A stretch of 64,000 bases of DNA, taken from Stappia sp. WLB 29 (GTDB lineage: Bacteria; Pseudomonadota; Alphaproteobacteria; Rhizobiales; Stappiaceae). The DNA lies in NCBI RefSeq assembly GCF_023507705.1, contig NZ_JALBGD010000002.1, positions 1 through 64,000 of the forward strand, in the 5' to 3' direction. The notes beneath the pieces are model-generated. The model was not told where the DNA came from. It did no database searches and worked only from the letters and a program-made list of their open reading frames with translations. Below are positions 35,278 through 44,165 of the stretch, one piece after another (within the stretch, counting starts at the first letter, position 1; every line of letters starts with the position of its first letter). The translations under genes were made by a program, and so were the position numbers.

Positions 35278-35427
35278 ACGAAAGAGAGGAATTGCGGAAG
35301 TCGTAGCGGAAGTCTCGCCCCATGCCCGCACGGTTCCTGACGGAAAGCCCGCAAGGCACCTCGCATACAACCGCAAGGCGCCTGTGGATTACCTGCCTAT
35401 CTCGCGGGCAGGCCGGTACGAACTGCC

Positions 35428-36588
35428 CTAACGGCACATGTCGGCAATGAGCCGCGAGACGAACCCGTCCGCAGCTAGGATCTCCGTCTTCTCGATGTAT
35501 TCGTCGGGCTGGTGAGCCTGGTCGATCGAACCCGGGCCGCAGACGACCGCGGAAATGCCGCGCTCCTGGAACTGGCCGGCCTCGGTGCCATAGACGACCA
35601 TATGCCGGCCGTTGTCTCCGGTAAGCCGGCGGGCCAGCGCTTCGGCCGGCCCGTCCTGCTCCTCGCTGAGCGCGGGAGCGTAGGCGAGCTTCTCGATGGT
35701 CACTCCCGTGTCGGCGTGGACGGCATGCATGCCCGGTTCGATCTGGGTGCGGATGAAGGTTTCCAGTCGCTCCAGCCAGACTTCCCGCGTGTCGCCGGGG
35801 ATGGTGCGGATGTCGCAGAAGAAGGAGCACGAGCGCGAGACGATATTCGCCGCAGTGCCGCCCTCGATCACGCCGCAATGAAGGGTCGTGAAGGGCGGCT
35901 CCATGGCAAGGGCCGGGTCGGCGGCGCGCTGGTTCTCGCGGGTGCGGTCGTCGAGCCAGGAGATGATACGGGCGGCATAGGCGATCGCCGAGACACCGCG
36001 TTCCCACTGGCTGGAGTGAACCGTGTGTCCGCGCACGGTCACACGGATGACCGCAGTGCCCTTATGCGCGGTGATGACGCGCATGTTGCTGGGCTCGCCG
36101 ACCACCACCATCGACGGCCGGGGGCCGGAGCGCAGCATCGAATCGATCATCGGAGGCGCACCGACGCAGCCCACTTCCTCGTCGTAGGACAGGGCAATGT
36201 GGATGGGGCGGGTCAGCGGTGCGGCGACCATCTGCGGCACGGCGGCCAGCGCCACGGCGGCAAAGCCCTTCATGTCGCAAGTGCCGCGGCCGTAGAGCCG
36301 GCCATCGGCTTCGCGCAGGATGAACGGGTCGCTGCTCCAGGCTTGCCCTTCGACGGGCACGACGTCGGTATGGGCTGACAGGGCAACGCCGCCGTCCTTG
36401 TGCGGACCGATCACGGCGTGCAGTGCGGCCTTGGTGCCGGTGGCGTCCGGCACGCGCCGGGAGGCGATGCCGTGCCCTGCCAGATAGGTCTCGACAAAAT
36501 CGATGAGATCGAGATTGCTGTTGGCGGAAACCGTCGGGAAGGCAACGAGACGGGCAAGCATTTCCTGAGAAGAATACTGTCGCGACAT
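35428..36588 (-). CDS. argE: ArgE/DapE family deacylase (acetylornithine deacetylase-like)
   Basis: M20 metallopeptidase-fold enzyme of 386 aa. Two-zinc site residues are visible: His in ALSAHTDVVPV, Asp in GRGTCDMKG, Glu pair in SYDEEVGCVG, and the late His in IDQAHQPDEYI. The closest type is ArgE, which releases ornithine from N-acetylornithine. In organisms that use the cyclic ArgJ route such copies often act on other N-acyl amino acids. It starts 17 nt downstream of the cyclase gene on the same strand, so co-transcription with it is likely. Linked to the peptide-type importer downstream. Confidence 0.82.
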   Translation of the reverse strand: MSRQYSSQEMLARLVAFPTVSANSNLDLIDFVETYLAGHGIASRRVPDATGTKAALHAVIGPHKDGGVALSAHTDVVPVEGQAWSSDPFILREADGRLYGRGTCDMKGFAAVALAAVPQMVAAPLTRPIHIALSYDEEVGCVGAPPMIDSMLRSGPRPSMVVVGEPSNMRVITAHKGTAVIRVTVRGHTVHSSQWERGVSAIAYAARIISWLDDRTRENQRAADPALAMEPPFTTLHCGVIEGGTAANIVSRSCSFFCDIRTIPGDTREVWLERLETFIRTQIEPGMHAVHADTGVTIEKLAYAPALSEEQDGPAEALARRLTGDNGRHMVVYGTEAGQFQERGISAVVCGPGSIDQAHQPDEYIEKTEILAADGFVSRLIADMCR

Positions 36589-36605
36589 GGGGAGAATGAC
36601 CTGGT

Positions 36606-38309
36606 TCAGGCGGAAGGAAAGGCGGGTCGGGCGAGAGTATCGACCAGCCGGGCGGGCGGGTCGAGAGCGAAAACATCGAGCGGCTCGCGCCGGCCCCTGA
36701 CCGCGATCTCGGTCCTGCCTGCCAGATCGCATGTGTAGCCGGCGGCCTCCAGCACGGCGCTCGAGACGACGAGGCTGTGTCCCAGTTCTTTCGTTGCCGT
36801 TTCCAGCCGGCTCGCGATGTTGACGACGTCGCCGAGCGCGGTGATCCGGGCGCTGGCGCCGTTGCCGCTCACGGCGCCGATGCGTCCCAGGATCACTGGC
36901 CCGGCATGCAGGCCCATTCCGACCCTGAGCGGTGCGCTGAGCTGCGGTCCGAGCTCGACATTCAGCCGCTCCATGGTTTCCGCGATGGCGTTTGTCGCAG
37001 CGAGCGCGTTGCGACAGCCGGCCTGCAGCCCGTCCTTCATGCCGAAGATCGCCATGACACCGTCGCCGATGAACTTGTCGACATAGCCGCCGCAGGCTTC
37101 GACGGCCTTGGCGGTCTCGCCAAGATAGCGGTTGAGGAGGAAGACGACGTCGTAAGAAAGCCGGTGCTCCGCAAGGTCGGTGAAATTCCGCAGATCGACG
37201 AACAGGATCGCCGCCGGCTGCTCGACGCCCCAGTGATAGGCGTCGCCGTCCGATCCAGCGACCCGCACCGCGCCGCTTGCCGGCACCAAGGGCTGGACTT
37301 TCAGCGGAGCTTCCGGTCGCACCTGGCATGCAAGGCGAATGTCCTCGCCTGCGCTGATGCGGGTGAGTACCTTCGCTTCGGTCGCAGACGGGTCGGGCAG
37401 CGTGTCGAGGCCGTCGAGAATGCGGGTCCGGCATGTCGAGCAGCGGGCACGGCCGCCGCACACGTCAGCATGGGGAATTCCGTTCATCTTGCTGATTTCC
37501 AGCAAGGTCGGACCGGGCGCGACCTTCACCACCCGGTCGCCCGGATAGGTGATCTCGATGGTCCGGCGCGAGCGGCGAGCAAGGGCCCTGAGGACGATGA
37601 CGAGGACGACGAGGGCAACCAGCGCATAGAAGCCGTTGCGCAGCAGCGTGACCAGCGGATCGGACCAGCTGGTCATTTCCTGCGTCAGGGGGAAGGGCGG
37701 GTTCTCCGTCAGGCGCAGCCGGCGGGCCGCATCCGTCCAGCCCCAGGTCGCAAGGACGGGCACCAGCAGCGCGAGAGCGAAAAGAAGCGGCTTGAAGGGT
37801 GCGTAGCCCGACTTCAGGCGCAGCCAGAAATGCAAGCCGATCATGCCGTGCAGCCAGACCAGCAGCATCAAGACGGTCTGATTGAAGATCAGCCCCGGCC
37901 ACAGGACCGTGAGCACGTTGCGGTAGGTGTCCTCATAGCCGAACTGGTGGGCAAGCCCGCCCGTTCCGATGGCGTGCGGAATGAGCAGGAAGGGGATGGC
38001 CAGCCCGAGCAGGAGCTGCGCCCACTGCCAAGCGGAAAGGCGCAGGCTTCGGCGGCGCGCAGTCTTCCACAGGGCGAGCGAGGCATGGACCAGAAGGGCA
38101 GACAGCAGCAGGGCTTCGCCGGGCGGACTACGCCAGACGGCGAGAAAAACCCGCCGCCCCGCCTCCATCGCCTCGAGCGACCAGATGCCGAGCATGTGAT
38201 TGACGAAGTGGCTGAACGCGAAGGCGAGCAGGACGAGGCCGCTCCCCAGCCTGAGCCGCTGCCGGATTCCCTGTCCGTCCGTCGGTGCGGACGTCTTCTT
38301 CTGTGCCAT
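36606..38309 (-). CDS. CyaC-like adenylate cyclase: SdhC-type membrane anchor, [2Fe-2S] ferredoxin, class III cyclase
   Basis: Three-part protein of 567 aa. Residues about 20-240 form six hydrophobic helices with His at 34, 38, 75, 112, 121, 154 and 160, like diheme-b succinate:quinone reductase anchors. Residues about 250-340 are a plant-type [2Fe-2S] ferredoxin (Cys284, 290, 293 and 328, a CX5CX2C motif). Residues about 365-555 are a class III cyclase: metal Asp372 (VDLRNFTDL), Lys412 and Asp416 (DKFIGDGVMAIFG), and ALGDVVNIASRLE. Sinorhizobium meliloti CyaC has this build and is a quinone/redox-responsive adenylate cyclase. It should make cAMP according to the state of the respiratory chain. 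Precedes the ArgE-family gene by 17 nt. Confidence 0.85.
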   Translation of the reverse strand: MAQKKTSAPTDGQGIRQRLRLGSGLVLLAFAFSHFVNHMLGIWSLEAMEAGRRVFLAVWRSPPGEALLLSALLVHASLALWKTARRRSLRLSAWQWAQLLLGLAIPFLLIPHAIGTGGLAHQFGYEDTYRNVLTVLWPGLIFNQTVLMLLVWLHGMIGLHFWLRLKSGYAPFKPLLFALALLVPVLATWGWTDAARRLRLTENPPFPLTQEMTSWSDPLVTLLRNGFYALVALVVLVIVLRALARRSRRTIEITYPGDRVVKVAPGPTLLEISKMNGIPHADVCGGRARCSTCRTRILDGLDTLPDPSATEAKVLTRISAGEDIRLACQVRPEAPLKVQPLVPASGAVRVAGSDGDAYHWGVEQPAAILFVDLRNFTDLAEHRLSYDVVFLLNRYLGETAKAVEACGGYVDKFIGDGVMAIFGMKDGLQAGCRNALAATNAIAETMERLNVELGPQLSAPLRVGMGLHAGPVILGRIGAVSGNGASARITALGDVVNIASRLETATKELGHSLVVSSAVLEAAGYTCDLAGRTEIAVRGRREPLDVFALDPPARLVDTLARPAFPSA

Positions 38310-38452
38310 TCAAGCCGCCGTCCGCTCGTCCCGCATTTTGCGGGAAGGTCATGTCTTAGGGAGCCCGGCCTTGACGCTGCAAGTGCTGGTCGCCCATCCT
38401 GCGGCGACCCTTGGCGATGTCTCGCCGACCCCTCCTGTCAGGAACCCTGACC

Positions 38453-38800
38453 ATGGCCGCCATGCTCTACGGTATAGCCAATTGCGACACGATGAAGAAG
38501 GCTCGCCGTTTTCTCGATGAGAACGGCATCGCCTACACCTTTCACGACTACAAGAAGGCCGGCGTCGACGAAGGCCTGTTGCGGTCCTTTTTCGAGGCCT
38601 TCGGATGGGAAGCGGTGGTCAACACGCGCGGGACCACCTGGCGTAAGCTGCCGGACGAGACGAAAGCTCAAGCCGCCGGCGAGGCCGGGGCGCTGGCCGT
38701 GCTGCTGGACAATCCGTCGGCGATCAAGCGGCCGATCTATCACGATGGCGATCGCTGGCTGATCGGTTTCGACCCGACGTCCTGGGCGACCTTGCGCTGA
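38453..38800 (+). CDS. ArsC/Spx family reductase-like protein (YffB type)
   Basis: Small thioredoxin-fold protein of 115 aa. The N-terminal LYGIANCDTMKKARRFLDENGI contains the single Cys of YffB-type proteins, and NTRGTTWRKLP and the basic pair in NPSAIKRPI are conserved in ArsC/Spx members. YffB of Pseudomonas has been proposed to be a glutathione-dependent thiol reductase; true arsenate reductase activity is not expected. Starts at 38453 or 38462 are both possible; upstream ATG 38411 gives an unusual N-terminus. Divergent from the cyclase gene. Confidence 0.82.
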   Translation: MAAMLYGIANCDTMKKARRFLDENGIAYTFHDYKKAGVDEGLLRSFFEAFGWEAVVNTRGTTWRKLPDETKAQAAGEAGALAVLLDNPSAIKRPIYHDGDRWLIGFDPTSWATLR

Positions 38801-38809
38801 AGTTCCGCC

Positions 38810-39625
38810 TCAGATTTCGCCGTCCGGCTTCCACAGCCGGTCGAGGTCGAAGGCGTGCATGTCCTTGAGCAGGTCGACGAAGCCGCGCGCGGCATGGTCG
38901 AGCGAGGCCTCGCCCTTGGCGGCCGTGGCGGCGGTGGCATTGCCGACCGTTCCTGCCGGGTTGAGGTCCTGTGCCTTCCAGCCGAACTGGGCCGGCCCGT
39001 GGCCGCGCAGGTGCTTGAACTCGCGCAGGAAGTCGAGCTGAGTGGAGCGGAAGTCCTCCGCCTTGCGCATGTGCACCAGATCCGGGCGCAGATAGAGCAT
39101 CAGCGACGTCTCGATGTCACCGCCATGGATGCCGTAAGTGAATTCCTCGGCCGGGAAAAGGTCATGCGGCTGACCGAAGCGCGACCAGCCGGTCGCGGTG
39201 ACCAACATGTCGTGCTTCACGCGAAGCTCGCGCGCGACGATGTCGATCAGCGGCACGTTGCCGCCATGGGAGGTGACGAGGATCATTTTGCGTACGCCGG
39301 CGCGGAACACGCTCTCGCCGATCTCGATCCAGGCGCGGGTCGCCGTTTCCCAGGACAGCGTCAGCGTGCCCGGCGAGGAGATGTGCTCGTTGGACTTGCC
39401 GACGGCCTGAACAGGCAGGAACGTCGCCGGCACGTCGCGCGGCAGCAGCTCCAGCACACGCGAGATCTGGCCCTCGGCGATGCAGGTGTCGGTGAAGACC
39501 GGCAGATGAGGGCCGTGCTGCTCGATCGCCGCCACGGGCAGCACCGCGATCCACGACGAGGTGTCGGCGTTGGCGAAGTCGAAGGCGGTCATCTCGTGCC
39601 AGAAGCGGCGGGGCAGGTCGGTCAT
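38810..39625 (-). CDS. Creatininase family amidohydrolase
   Basis: Metal-dependent cyclic-amide hydrolase of 271 aa. Metal ligands of the creatininase family are visible: Glu and His in AIEQHGPHLPVFTD with the following Asp, His in TSHGGN, and Glu in IHGGDIETSLML. Family members open creatinine, hydrolyse formamides (FAPy deformylase in riboflavin and folate pathways) or other cyclic amides. The ATG at 39625 gives MTDLPRRFWHEM, the usual start; a longer frame begins at 39658. It follows the 8-oxoguanine-deaminase-like gene on the same strand, with a weak hairpin between. A role in N-heterocycle ring opening is inferred from the neighbours. Confidence 0.83.
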   Translation of the reverse strand: MTDLPRRFWHEMTAFDFANADTSSWIAVLPVAAIEQHGPHLPVFTDTCIAEGQISRVLELLPRDVPATFLPVQAVGKSNEHISSPGTLTLSWETATRAWIEIGESVFRAGVRKMILVTSHGGNVPLIDIVARELRVKHDMLVTATGWSRFGQPHDLFPAEEFTYGIHGGDIETSLMLYLRPDLVHMRKAEDFRSTQLDFLREFKHLRGHGPAQFGWKAQDLNPAGTVGNATAATAAKGEASLDHAARGFVDLLKDMHAFDLDRLWKPDGEI

Positions 39626-39682
39626 GTCTTTGCAGCTCTCGTTTGCGTGGCGACCCATGTTGCATGGAAGGGCCGAAGGCGA

Positions 39683-39706
39683 AAAGACCGGGCAGTGGTG
39701 CCCGGC
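39683..39706 (-). terminator. Weak terminator or attenuator hairpin
   Basis: On the minus strand CCGGGCA and TGCCCGG pair with a 4-nt loop, followed by TCTTTTC, 33 nt after the stop of the 8-oxoguanine-deaminase-like gene. The tail is short, so partial termination before the creatininase gene is the most that can be said. Confidence 0.45.
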
Positions 39707-39738
39707 CTCCGGTCATGTGGGCCCGGCAAGGCCGGCAG

Positions 39739-41082
39739 TCAAAGCGCTTCGAGGAAGCGCTTGGCTGCGGCGCCATGCTCGGCGCGCAAGCGTTCGATAT
39801 CCATGTGGACGGGGCGGCCGTCGATCACCTTCCAGTCGCCGGCGACCATCACCCGGCTCGCGGCATGGGCCCCGCACAGGATCAGCGCGGCGAGCGGGTC
39901 TCCGGCGCCGGAAAAGCGCAGCTCGTCCAGCCGGTAGAAGGCAAGGTCGGCCTGCTTTCCCACCGCAATGGAGCCGAGATCCTTGCGGCCCAGGCAGCGG
40001 GCCGAACCTTCCGTTGCCCAGCGATAGGTGTCGAAATGGGTCACCGAGGCCGCATCGTAGGTCAGCCGGTTGATCATCAGGGCGTGACGCAGGCTTTCCA
40101 TCAGGTTGGAATTGTCGTTGGAGGCCGAGCCGTCGACGCCGAGGCCGACAGGGCAACCGGCGGCTTCCAACTCCTTCGTCCGGCACTGGCCGGAGGCCAG
40201 CGTCATGTTGGACGTCGGACAATGGCAGACGCCGACGCAGGCATGGCCGAGGCGCCGCACCTCGTCGTCGTTGAAATGGATGCCATGCGCCAGCCAGACA
40301 CGCTCGTTGAGCCAGCCGCATTCCTCAAGATAATCGACGGGCCGGCACTGGAAGTGGTGCAGGCAGTAATCGTCCTCGTCGATGGTTTCGCCCAGATGCG
40401 TGTGCAGGCGGCAGTCGAAGCGCTCGGCCAGCGTCACGCTCTCGCGCATCAGCCGCTTGGTGACGGTGAAAGGTGCGCACGGGGCGAGCGCCACCTGGAT
40501 CATCGCGCCTTCGGACGTGTCGTGATAGCGGGACAGGACCCGTTCGCAGTCGGCAAGGATCGTGTCCTCGTCCTGGACGGCCGTGTCCGGCGGCAGGCCG
40601 CCGTCCTTCTGGCTGAGGTTCATCGAGCCGCGCGTCACCGTCATGCGGATGCCGAGCCGCGTGGCCTCCTCCACCTGGATGTCCATCGCGTTCTCGAGCC
40701 CGGCCGGGAAGAGGTAGTGATGGTCCGAAGCGGTGGTGCAGCCCGACATCAGCAATTCGGTGAGGGCAAGGCGCGTTCCGAGGCGAAAGGTCTCCGGCGT
40801 GACGTTTCTGGCCCAGATCGGATAGAGCGCCTGGAGCCAGGGAAACAGCTCCTTGTTAATGGCGCTGGGATGGGCCCGCGTCAGCGTCTGGAAGAAATGG
40901 TGGTGCGTGTTGATGAGACCGGGAATGACCACCTCGGCCGAGGCGTCGTAGATCTGATCCACCGGGCGGGAGGGGTCCTGTCCGGCCGGCACGCATTCGG
41001 TGATGCGACCATCCTCCACCACGATGCCGCGGGCGGCGTTGTCGGCAAGGATTGCGAGCGGGTCCTTGATCCACATGCGCAT
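39739..41082 (-). CDS. 8-oxoguanine deaminase-like amidohydrolase
   Basis: Cytosine/guanine deaminase-type amidohydrolase of 447 aa. Metal and catalytic residues: HxH in NTHHHFFQTLTRA, His and Glu in HTHLGET, His in LAHGIHFND, and the Asp in GLGVDGSASND. Segments such as TVTRGSMNLSQKDGGLPP and the CHCPTSNM motif follow characterised 8-oxoguanine deaminases, which convert 8-oxoguanine to urate and ammonia. Other family members deaminate guanine, isoxanthopterin or triazines. It precedes the creatininase gene and follows a RidA-like gene, all on the minus strand, suggesting a purine-derived substrate set. Confidence 0.8.
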   Translation of the reverse strand: MRMWIKDPLAILADNAARGIVVEDGRITECVPAGQDPSRPVDQIYDASAEVVIPGLINTHHHFFQTLTRAHPSAINKELFPWLQALYPIWARNVTPETFRLGTRLALTELLMSGCTTASDHHYLFPAGLENAMDIQVEEATRLGIRMTVTRGSMNLSQKDGGLPPDTAVQDEDTILADCERVLSRYHDTSEGAMIQVALAPCAPFTVTKRLMRESVTLAERFDCRLHTHLGETIDEDDYCLHHFQCRPVDYLEECGWLNERVWLAHGIHFNDDEVRRLGHACVGVCHCPTSNMTLASGQCRTKELEAAGCPVGLGVDGSASNDNSNLMESLRHALMINRLTYDAASVTHFDTYRWATEGSARCLGRKDLGSIAVGKQADLAFYRLDELRFSGAGDPLAALILCGAHAASRVMVAGDWKVIDGRPVHMDIERLRAEHGAAAKRFLEAL

Positions 41083-41262
41083 GAAGGTACGTCCTGTCGT
41101 CGGGTCGACCTGGAGGCTTGGATAGCGGCCCGAGGCCGCCCGAGTTCCGCACAGGGAAGGGTTGCATAATCGGCGCCGGGCCCGAAAACGGTCGGACGCG
41201 AGCTCGACCCTAGCAGAGGGGGCAAATACCCGGCAACGGGCTCCTGCGGCGTTGCGCGCGAA

Positions 41263-41655
41263 TCACTTTGGCGGGGCCGCCGCGATCACTTCCACCTCGA
41301 CCACGAATTCGGGTCTGGCGAAGCCCGAGACGATCATCAAGGTAGAGGCGGGCGGCGGTGAGCCGGTGAACTCGTCGCGCGTCTTCATGTAGCCGGGCAG
41401 ATGCTCGCGGCCCGTGACGTAGGCGTTGATCCGCACGATGTCCGAAAGGTCCATGCCGGCCGCCGTCAGGATACGGCGGATGTTTTCGAAGCAAAGGCGC
41501 GTCTGGCCTTCGACGTCGGCAGGCACCTCCCCTTGCGAATCGATGCCGAGCTGGCCGGAGCAGACGACCAGGCGGTGCCCCGTCGGAACCTCGATCGCGT
41601 GGCTGTAGCGGGCAAAGGGCGGTGCCATGTCGGCGGGCGTGATCGCGGTTTTCAT
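41263..41655 (-). CDS. RidA/YjgF family protein lacking the catalytic arginine
   Basis: Rid-fold protein of 130 aa. Family features are RLVVCSGQLGIDSQGEVP, QTRLCFENIRRILTAAGMDLSDIVRINAYVT and EVEVIA. Canonical RidA enamine/imine deaminases carry an Arg in the PARxxV segment (Arg105 in E. coli) that binds the substrate carboxylate. Here that segment reads PPASTLMIV, with Ser104 instead. It is therefore a non-canonical Rid subgroup member, perhaps acting on a catabolic intermediate in place of dehydroalanine-type imines. Divergent from the ABC importer operon; 180 nt upstream of the deaminase-like gene. Confidence 0.82.
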   Translation of the reverse strand: MKTAITPADMAPPFARYSHAIEVPTGHRLVVCSGQLGIDSQGEVPADVEGQTRLCFENIRRILTAAGMDLSDIVRINAYVTGREHLPGYMKTRDEFTGSPPPASTLMIVSGFARPEFVVEVEVIAAAPPK

Positions 41656-42193
41656 TGAGGATCTCCGTAGTTGTCTCCTCCCTGCCCTGGGACGCGCTCG
41701 AACCGCCTATGGCAGGGAAGGGACGTAAGGCGTTGCCGGCAACGCTAGCCGTATCGGGCCCTGCCGCGAAAGATCCATCCATCGTCGAAGCGATGCGGTG
41801 TGATGAAATTTCCGGCGTAACCGCAGGTCGTCATGCCGCTTTTTTGTGCGGACAAGCTGGGTTAGTGTGGCGCGTCGATGCCATGAAGCGCCGCTGAAAG
41901 GGACTTGCCTGGTCTATTCTGCCATTGTCCCTTCGGCGCAGGTTCCAGAAACGGTTCCAGCCCTTGCAGGACTGTCAGAATTGACTGGTATTGCGAGGCG
42001 TATGGCACGTCGATTGCTGTGCTGCGAGGAGATGGCTGCAATTTGAGCGTGGCCGATCCTCAAGGGCCGATCATACTCGGTCGGCTGTGGCGGTTCCTGC
42101 TCCGGGAGCGCGGATCGCCCTCAAACAAGAACGGGACGGACGGCTCTTCAAGGCCGAAACGGGTTTGGAGCATTTCTGGAGGCGAACAGCATC
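41656..42193 (+). other. 538-nt divergent intergenic region, no gene
   Basis: Separates the RidA-like gene (minus) from the NMT1-type importer operon (plus). No coding frame with normal codon use was found. It contains a perfect 16-bp palindrome GCGTTGCCGGCAACGC at 41730-41745 without a T-run, a possible operator. No TPP riboswitch (THI-box) pattern was seen despite the NMT1-like binding protein. A good ribosome site, CTGGAGGCG, lies before the ATG at 42194. No convincing promoter was recognised. Confidence 0.5.
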
Positions 42194-43219
42194 ATGCGGA
42201 CAGTTTCGAAGGGCGCCCTGCTGGGGGGCGCGGCACTTGTGCTTGTTTCGATTTCGGCGAGCGGATCGCTTGCCCAGGAGGCGGTGACGTTCGGCACCAA
42301 CTGGCTCGCCCAGGCCGAGCATGGCGGCTACTACCAGGCCGTTGCCGACGGCACCTACGAAGCCTGCGGTCTCGACGTCACCATCGTGTCGGGCGGTCCG
42401 CAAGTGAACAACCGGGCGCTCATGCTGGCCGGCAAGATCGACTTCCTGATGGGCGGCAACATGCTGCAGGCCTTCTTCGCCCTGCGCGAGGACATCCCCG
42501 TCGTCGTGGTGGCAGCCGACTTCCAGAAGGAGCCGCAGGTCATCATCACTCATCCCGGCAAGTATGAGAGCTTCGAGGCGATGGCCGGTACCGCGCCGCT
42601 GCTGATCGGCGACAACGGCTTTGCCTCCTACTACCAGTGGATGATCTCCGAGTTCGGTTTCACCGTCGAGCAGCGCCGTCCCTACACGTTCAACCCGGCG
42701 CCGTTCCTGGCCGATCCTGCGGCCGGCCAGCAGGGCTACGTGACGTCTGAGCCCTTTGCGGTCGAGCGTGAGGGCGGGTTCGTGCCGGACATCTATCTGA
42801 TCGCCGACTACGGCTTCAGCACCTATGCCACCACCGTGGAGACGATGGCGGACACGATCGCCAATCGTCCCGAGGTCGTGAAGTGCTTCGTCGAGGGCTC
42901 GGCCATCGGTTGGAACAACTATCTCTATGGCGATAATTCCGCTGCGAACGCAGCGATCAAGGCGGCCAATCCCGAAATGTCGGACGAGCAGATCGCCTTC
43001 TCCATCGAGAAGATGAAGGAGTACGGCATCGTCGATTCCGGCGATACGGAGACGATGGGCATCGGCGCGATGACCGACGAGCGCATGACCGACTTCTATC
43101 AGAAGATGGTCAAGGCCGGCGTCATCGAGGACGGGCTCGACATCAAGAAGACCTACACGCTCGAGTTCGTGAACAAGGGCGTAGGCCTCGATGTGAAGAA
43201 GAAGCTGACGGGGAACTGA
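42194..43219 (+). CDS. NMT1/THI5-like ABC transporter substrate-binding protein
   Basis: Periplasmic binding protein of 341 aa with a signal peptide (MRTVSKGALLGGAALVLVSISASGSLA). The NMT1-like domain includes WLAQAEHGGYYQAVADGTYEACGLDVTIVSGGPQVNN, LAGKIDFLMGG and LADPAAGQQGYVTSEPF. Relatives bind thiamine precursors, formylaminopyrimidine, hydroxymethylpyrimidine, riboflavin, nitrate or sulfonates. The downstream cytosine-deaminase-like enzyme points to a pyrimidine-like or other N-heterocyclic ligand. It starts an operon with ATPase, permease, amidohydrolase and oxidoreductases. Confidence 0.87.
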   Translation: MRTVSKGALLGGAALVLVSISASGSLAQEAVTFGTNWLAQAEHGGYYQAVADGTYEACGLDVTIVSGGPQVNNRALMLAGKIDFLMGGNMLQAFFALREDIPVVVVAADFQKEPQVIITHPGKYESFEAMAGTAPLLIGDNGFASYYQWMISEFGFTVEQRRPYTFNPAPFLADPAAGQQGYVTSEPFAVEREGGFVPDIYLIADYGFSTYATTVETMADTIANRPEVVKCFVEGSAIGWNNYLYGDNSAANAAIKAANPEMSDEQIAFSIEKMKEYGIVDSGDTETMGIGAMTDERMTDFYQKMVKAGVIEDGLDIKKTYTLEFVNKGVGLDVKKKLTGN

Positions 43220-43281
43220 ACGGCCTTGTCCAGTTGCAGAGCGATCCGGCCGGTCCGGCCGGCGGCGAAGGGAGGCGCGCG

Positions 43282-44103
43282 ATGAGCGCCTCCCCGATCA
43301 TGACTGCGGGGGGCGATGCCGCCCCGCGCAAGCCCATCGTCTCGCTGCAGCGGGTGTCGAAGACCTTCGCCAACGCCACCGTGGCGCTGAAGGACATGAC
43401 GCTCGACATCAACAGCGGCGAGTTCGTCAGCCTGCTAGGCCCCTCTGGCTGCGGCAAGTCGACGGCGTTGCGGATCATCGCCGGGCTGTCTAGCCCGACG
43501 GCAGGCCGCTTGGTGTGGCCGGACGAGCGACCCGGTGCCCATGACCACGCCATCAGCTTCGTGTTCCAGGAGCCGACGCTGATGCCCTGGGCGACGGTGT
43601 TCGACAATGTGCACCTGCCGCTCAAGCTGAAGGGCAAATCCGCCGACGCCTCCCGTGCGACCGTGATGGAGGCGCTTGAGATGGTGGGGCTGGAGCGGTT
43701 CGCGACAAGCTATCCGCGCGAATTGTCCGGCGGCATGAAAATGCGCGTTTCCATCGCCCGGGCGCTCGTCACGAAGCCGCGACTTCTGCTGATGGACGAG
43801 CCCTTCGCTGCGCTCGACGAGATCACCCGCTTCCGCCTCAACAACGACCTGCTGCGCCTGTGGCAGGAGTTCGGCTGGACCGTGATCTTCGTGACCCACT
43901 CGGTGTTCGAGAGCGTCTATCTGTCCAACCGGATCGTCGTGATGGCGGCCCGGCCCGGGCGCGTCGTTGCCGACCTTTCCGTGGATGCCCCGTATCCGCG
44001 GGACGAGACTTTCCGCACCTCGCACGCCTATTCCGACCATTGCCGCAGCGCATCCGAGGCGTTGCAGGCAGCGATGGCCGCAGAAGGCGACAGCAACCAC
44101 TAA
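43282..44103 (+). CDS. ABC transporter ATP-binding protein (SsuB/TauB/ThiZ type)
   Basis: ATPase of 273 aa: Walker A GPSGCGKST, Q-loop VFQEPTLMPW, signature ELSGGMKMRVSIARA, Walker B LLLMDEPFAALDE and His in VTHSVFESVYL. The QEPTLMPW and MDEPFAALDE motifs are typical of nitrate/sulfonate/pyrimidine-precursor importers. The ATG at 43282 follows GGGAGGCG; an open frame to 43234 was rejected. It pairs with the permease 62 nt downstream. Confidence 0.88.
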   Translation: MSASPIMTAGGDAAPRKPIVSLQRVSKTFANATVALKDMTLDINSGEFVSLLGPSGCGKSTALRIIAGLSSPTAGRLVWPDERPGAHDHAISFVFQEPTLMPWATVFDNVHLPLKLKGKSADASRATVMEALEMVGLERFATSYPRELSGGMKMRVSIARALVTKPRLLLMDEPFAALDEITRFRLNNDLLRLWQEFGWTVIFVTHSVFESVYLSNRIVVMAARPGRVVADLSVDAPYPRDETFRTSHAYSDHCRSASEALQAAMAAEGDSNH

Positions 44104-44165
44104 GTTGCGGTGCCGGGTCGAGGCGACCTGCGCCGCTTTCCGTCGAACAGCCAGAGGACGACCGG

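Noticed and set aside
33039-35306. A 2.3-kb plus-strand open frame opposite the family 5 binding-protein gene
   Set aside because: It is the complement of a gene with signal peptide and clear domain motifs, and its own translation has no recognisable domain.
38453-38800. Calling the ArsC-family protein an arsenate reductase
   Set aside because: It has the YffB-type single-Cys N-terminus and there are no ars genes nearby.
41656-42193. TPP riboswitch upstream of the NMT1-like binding protein
   Set aside because: No THI-box elements (CTGAGA or the ACCTGATC-type 3' element) were seen.
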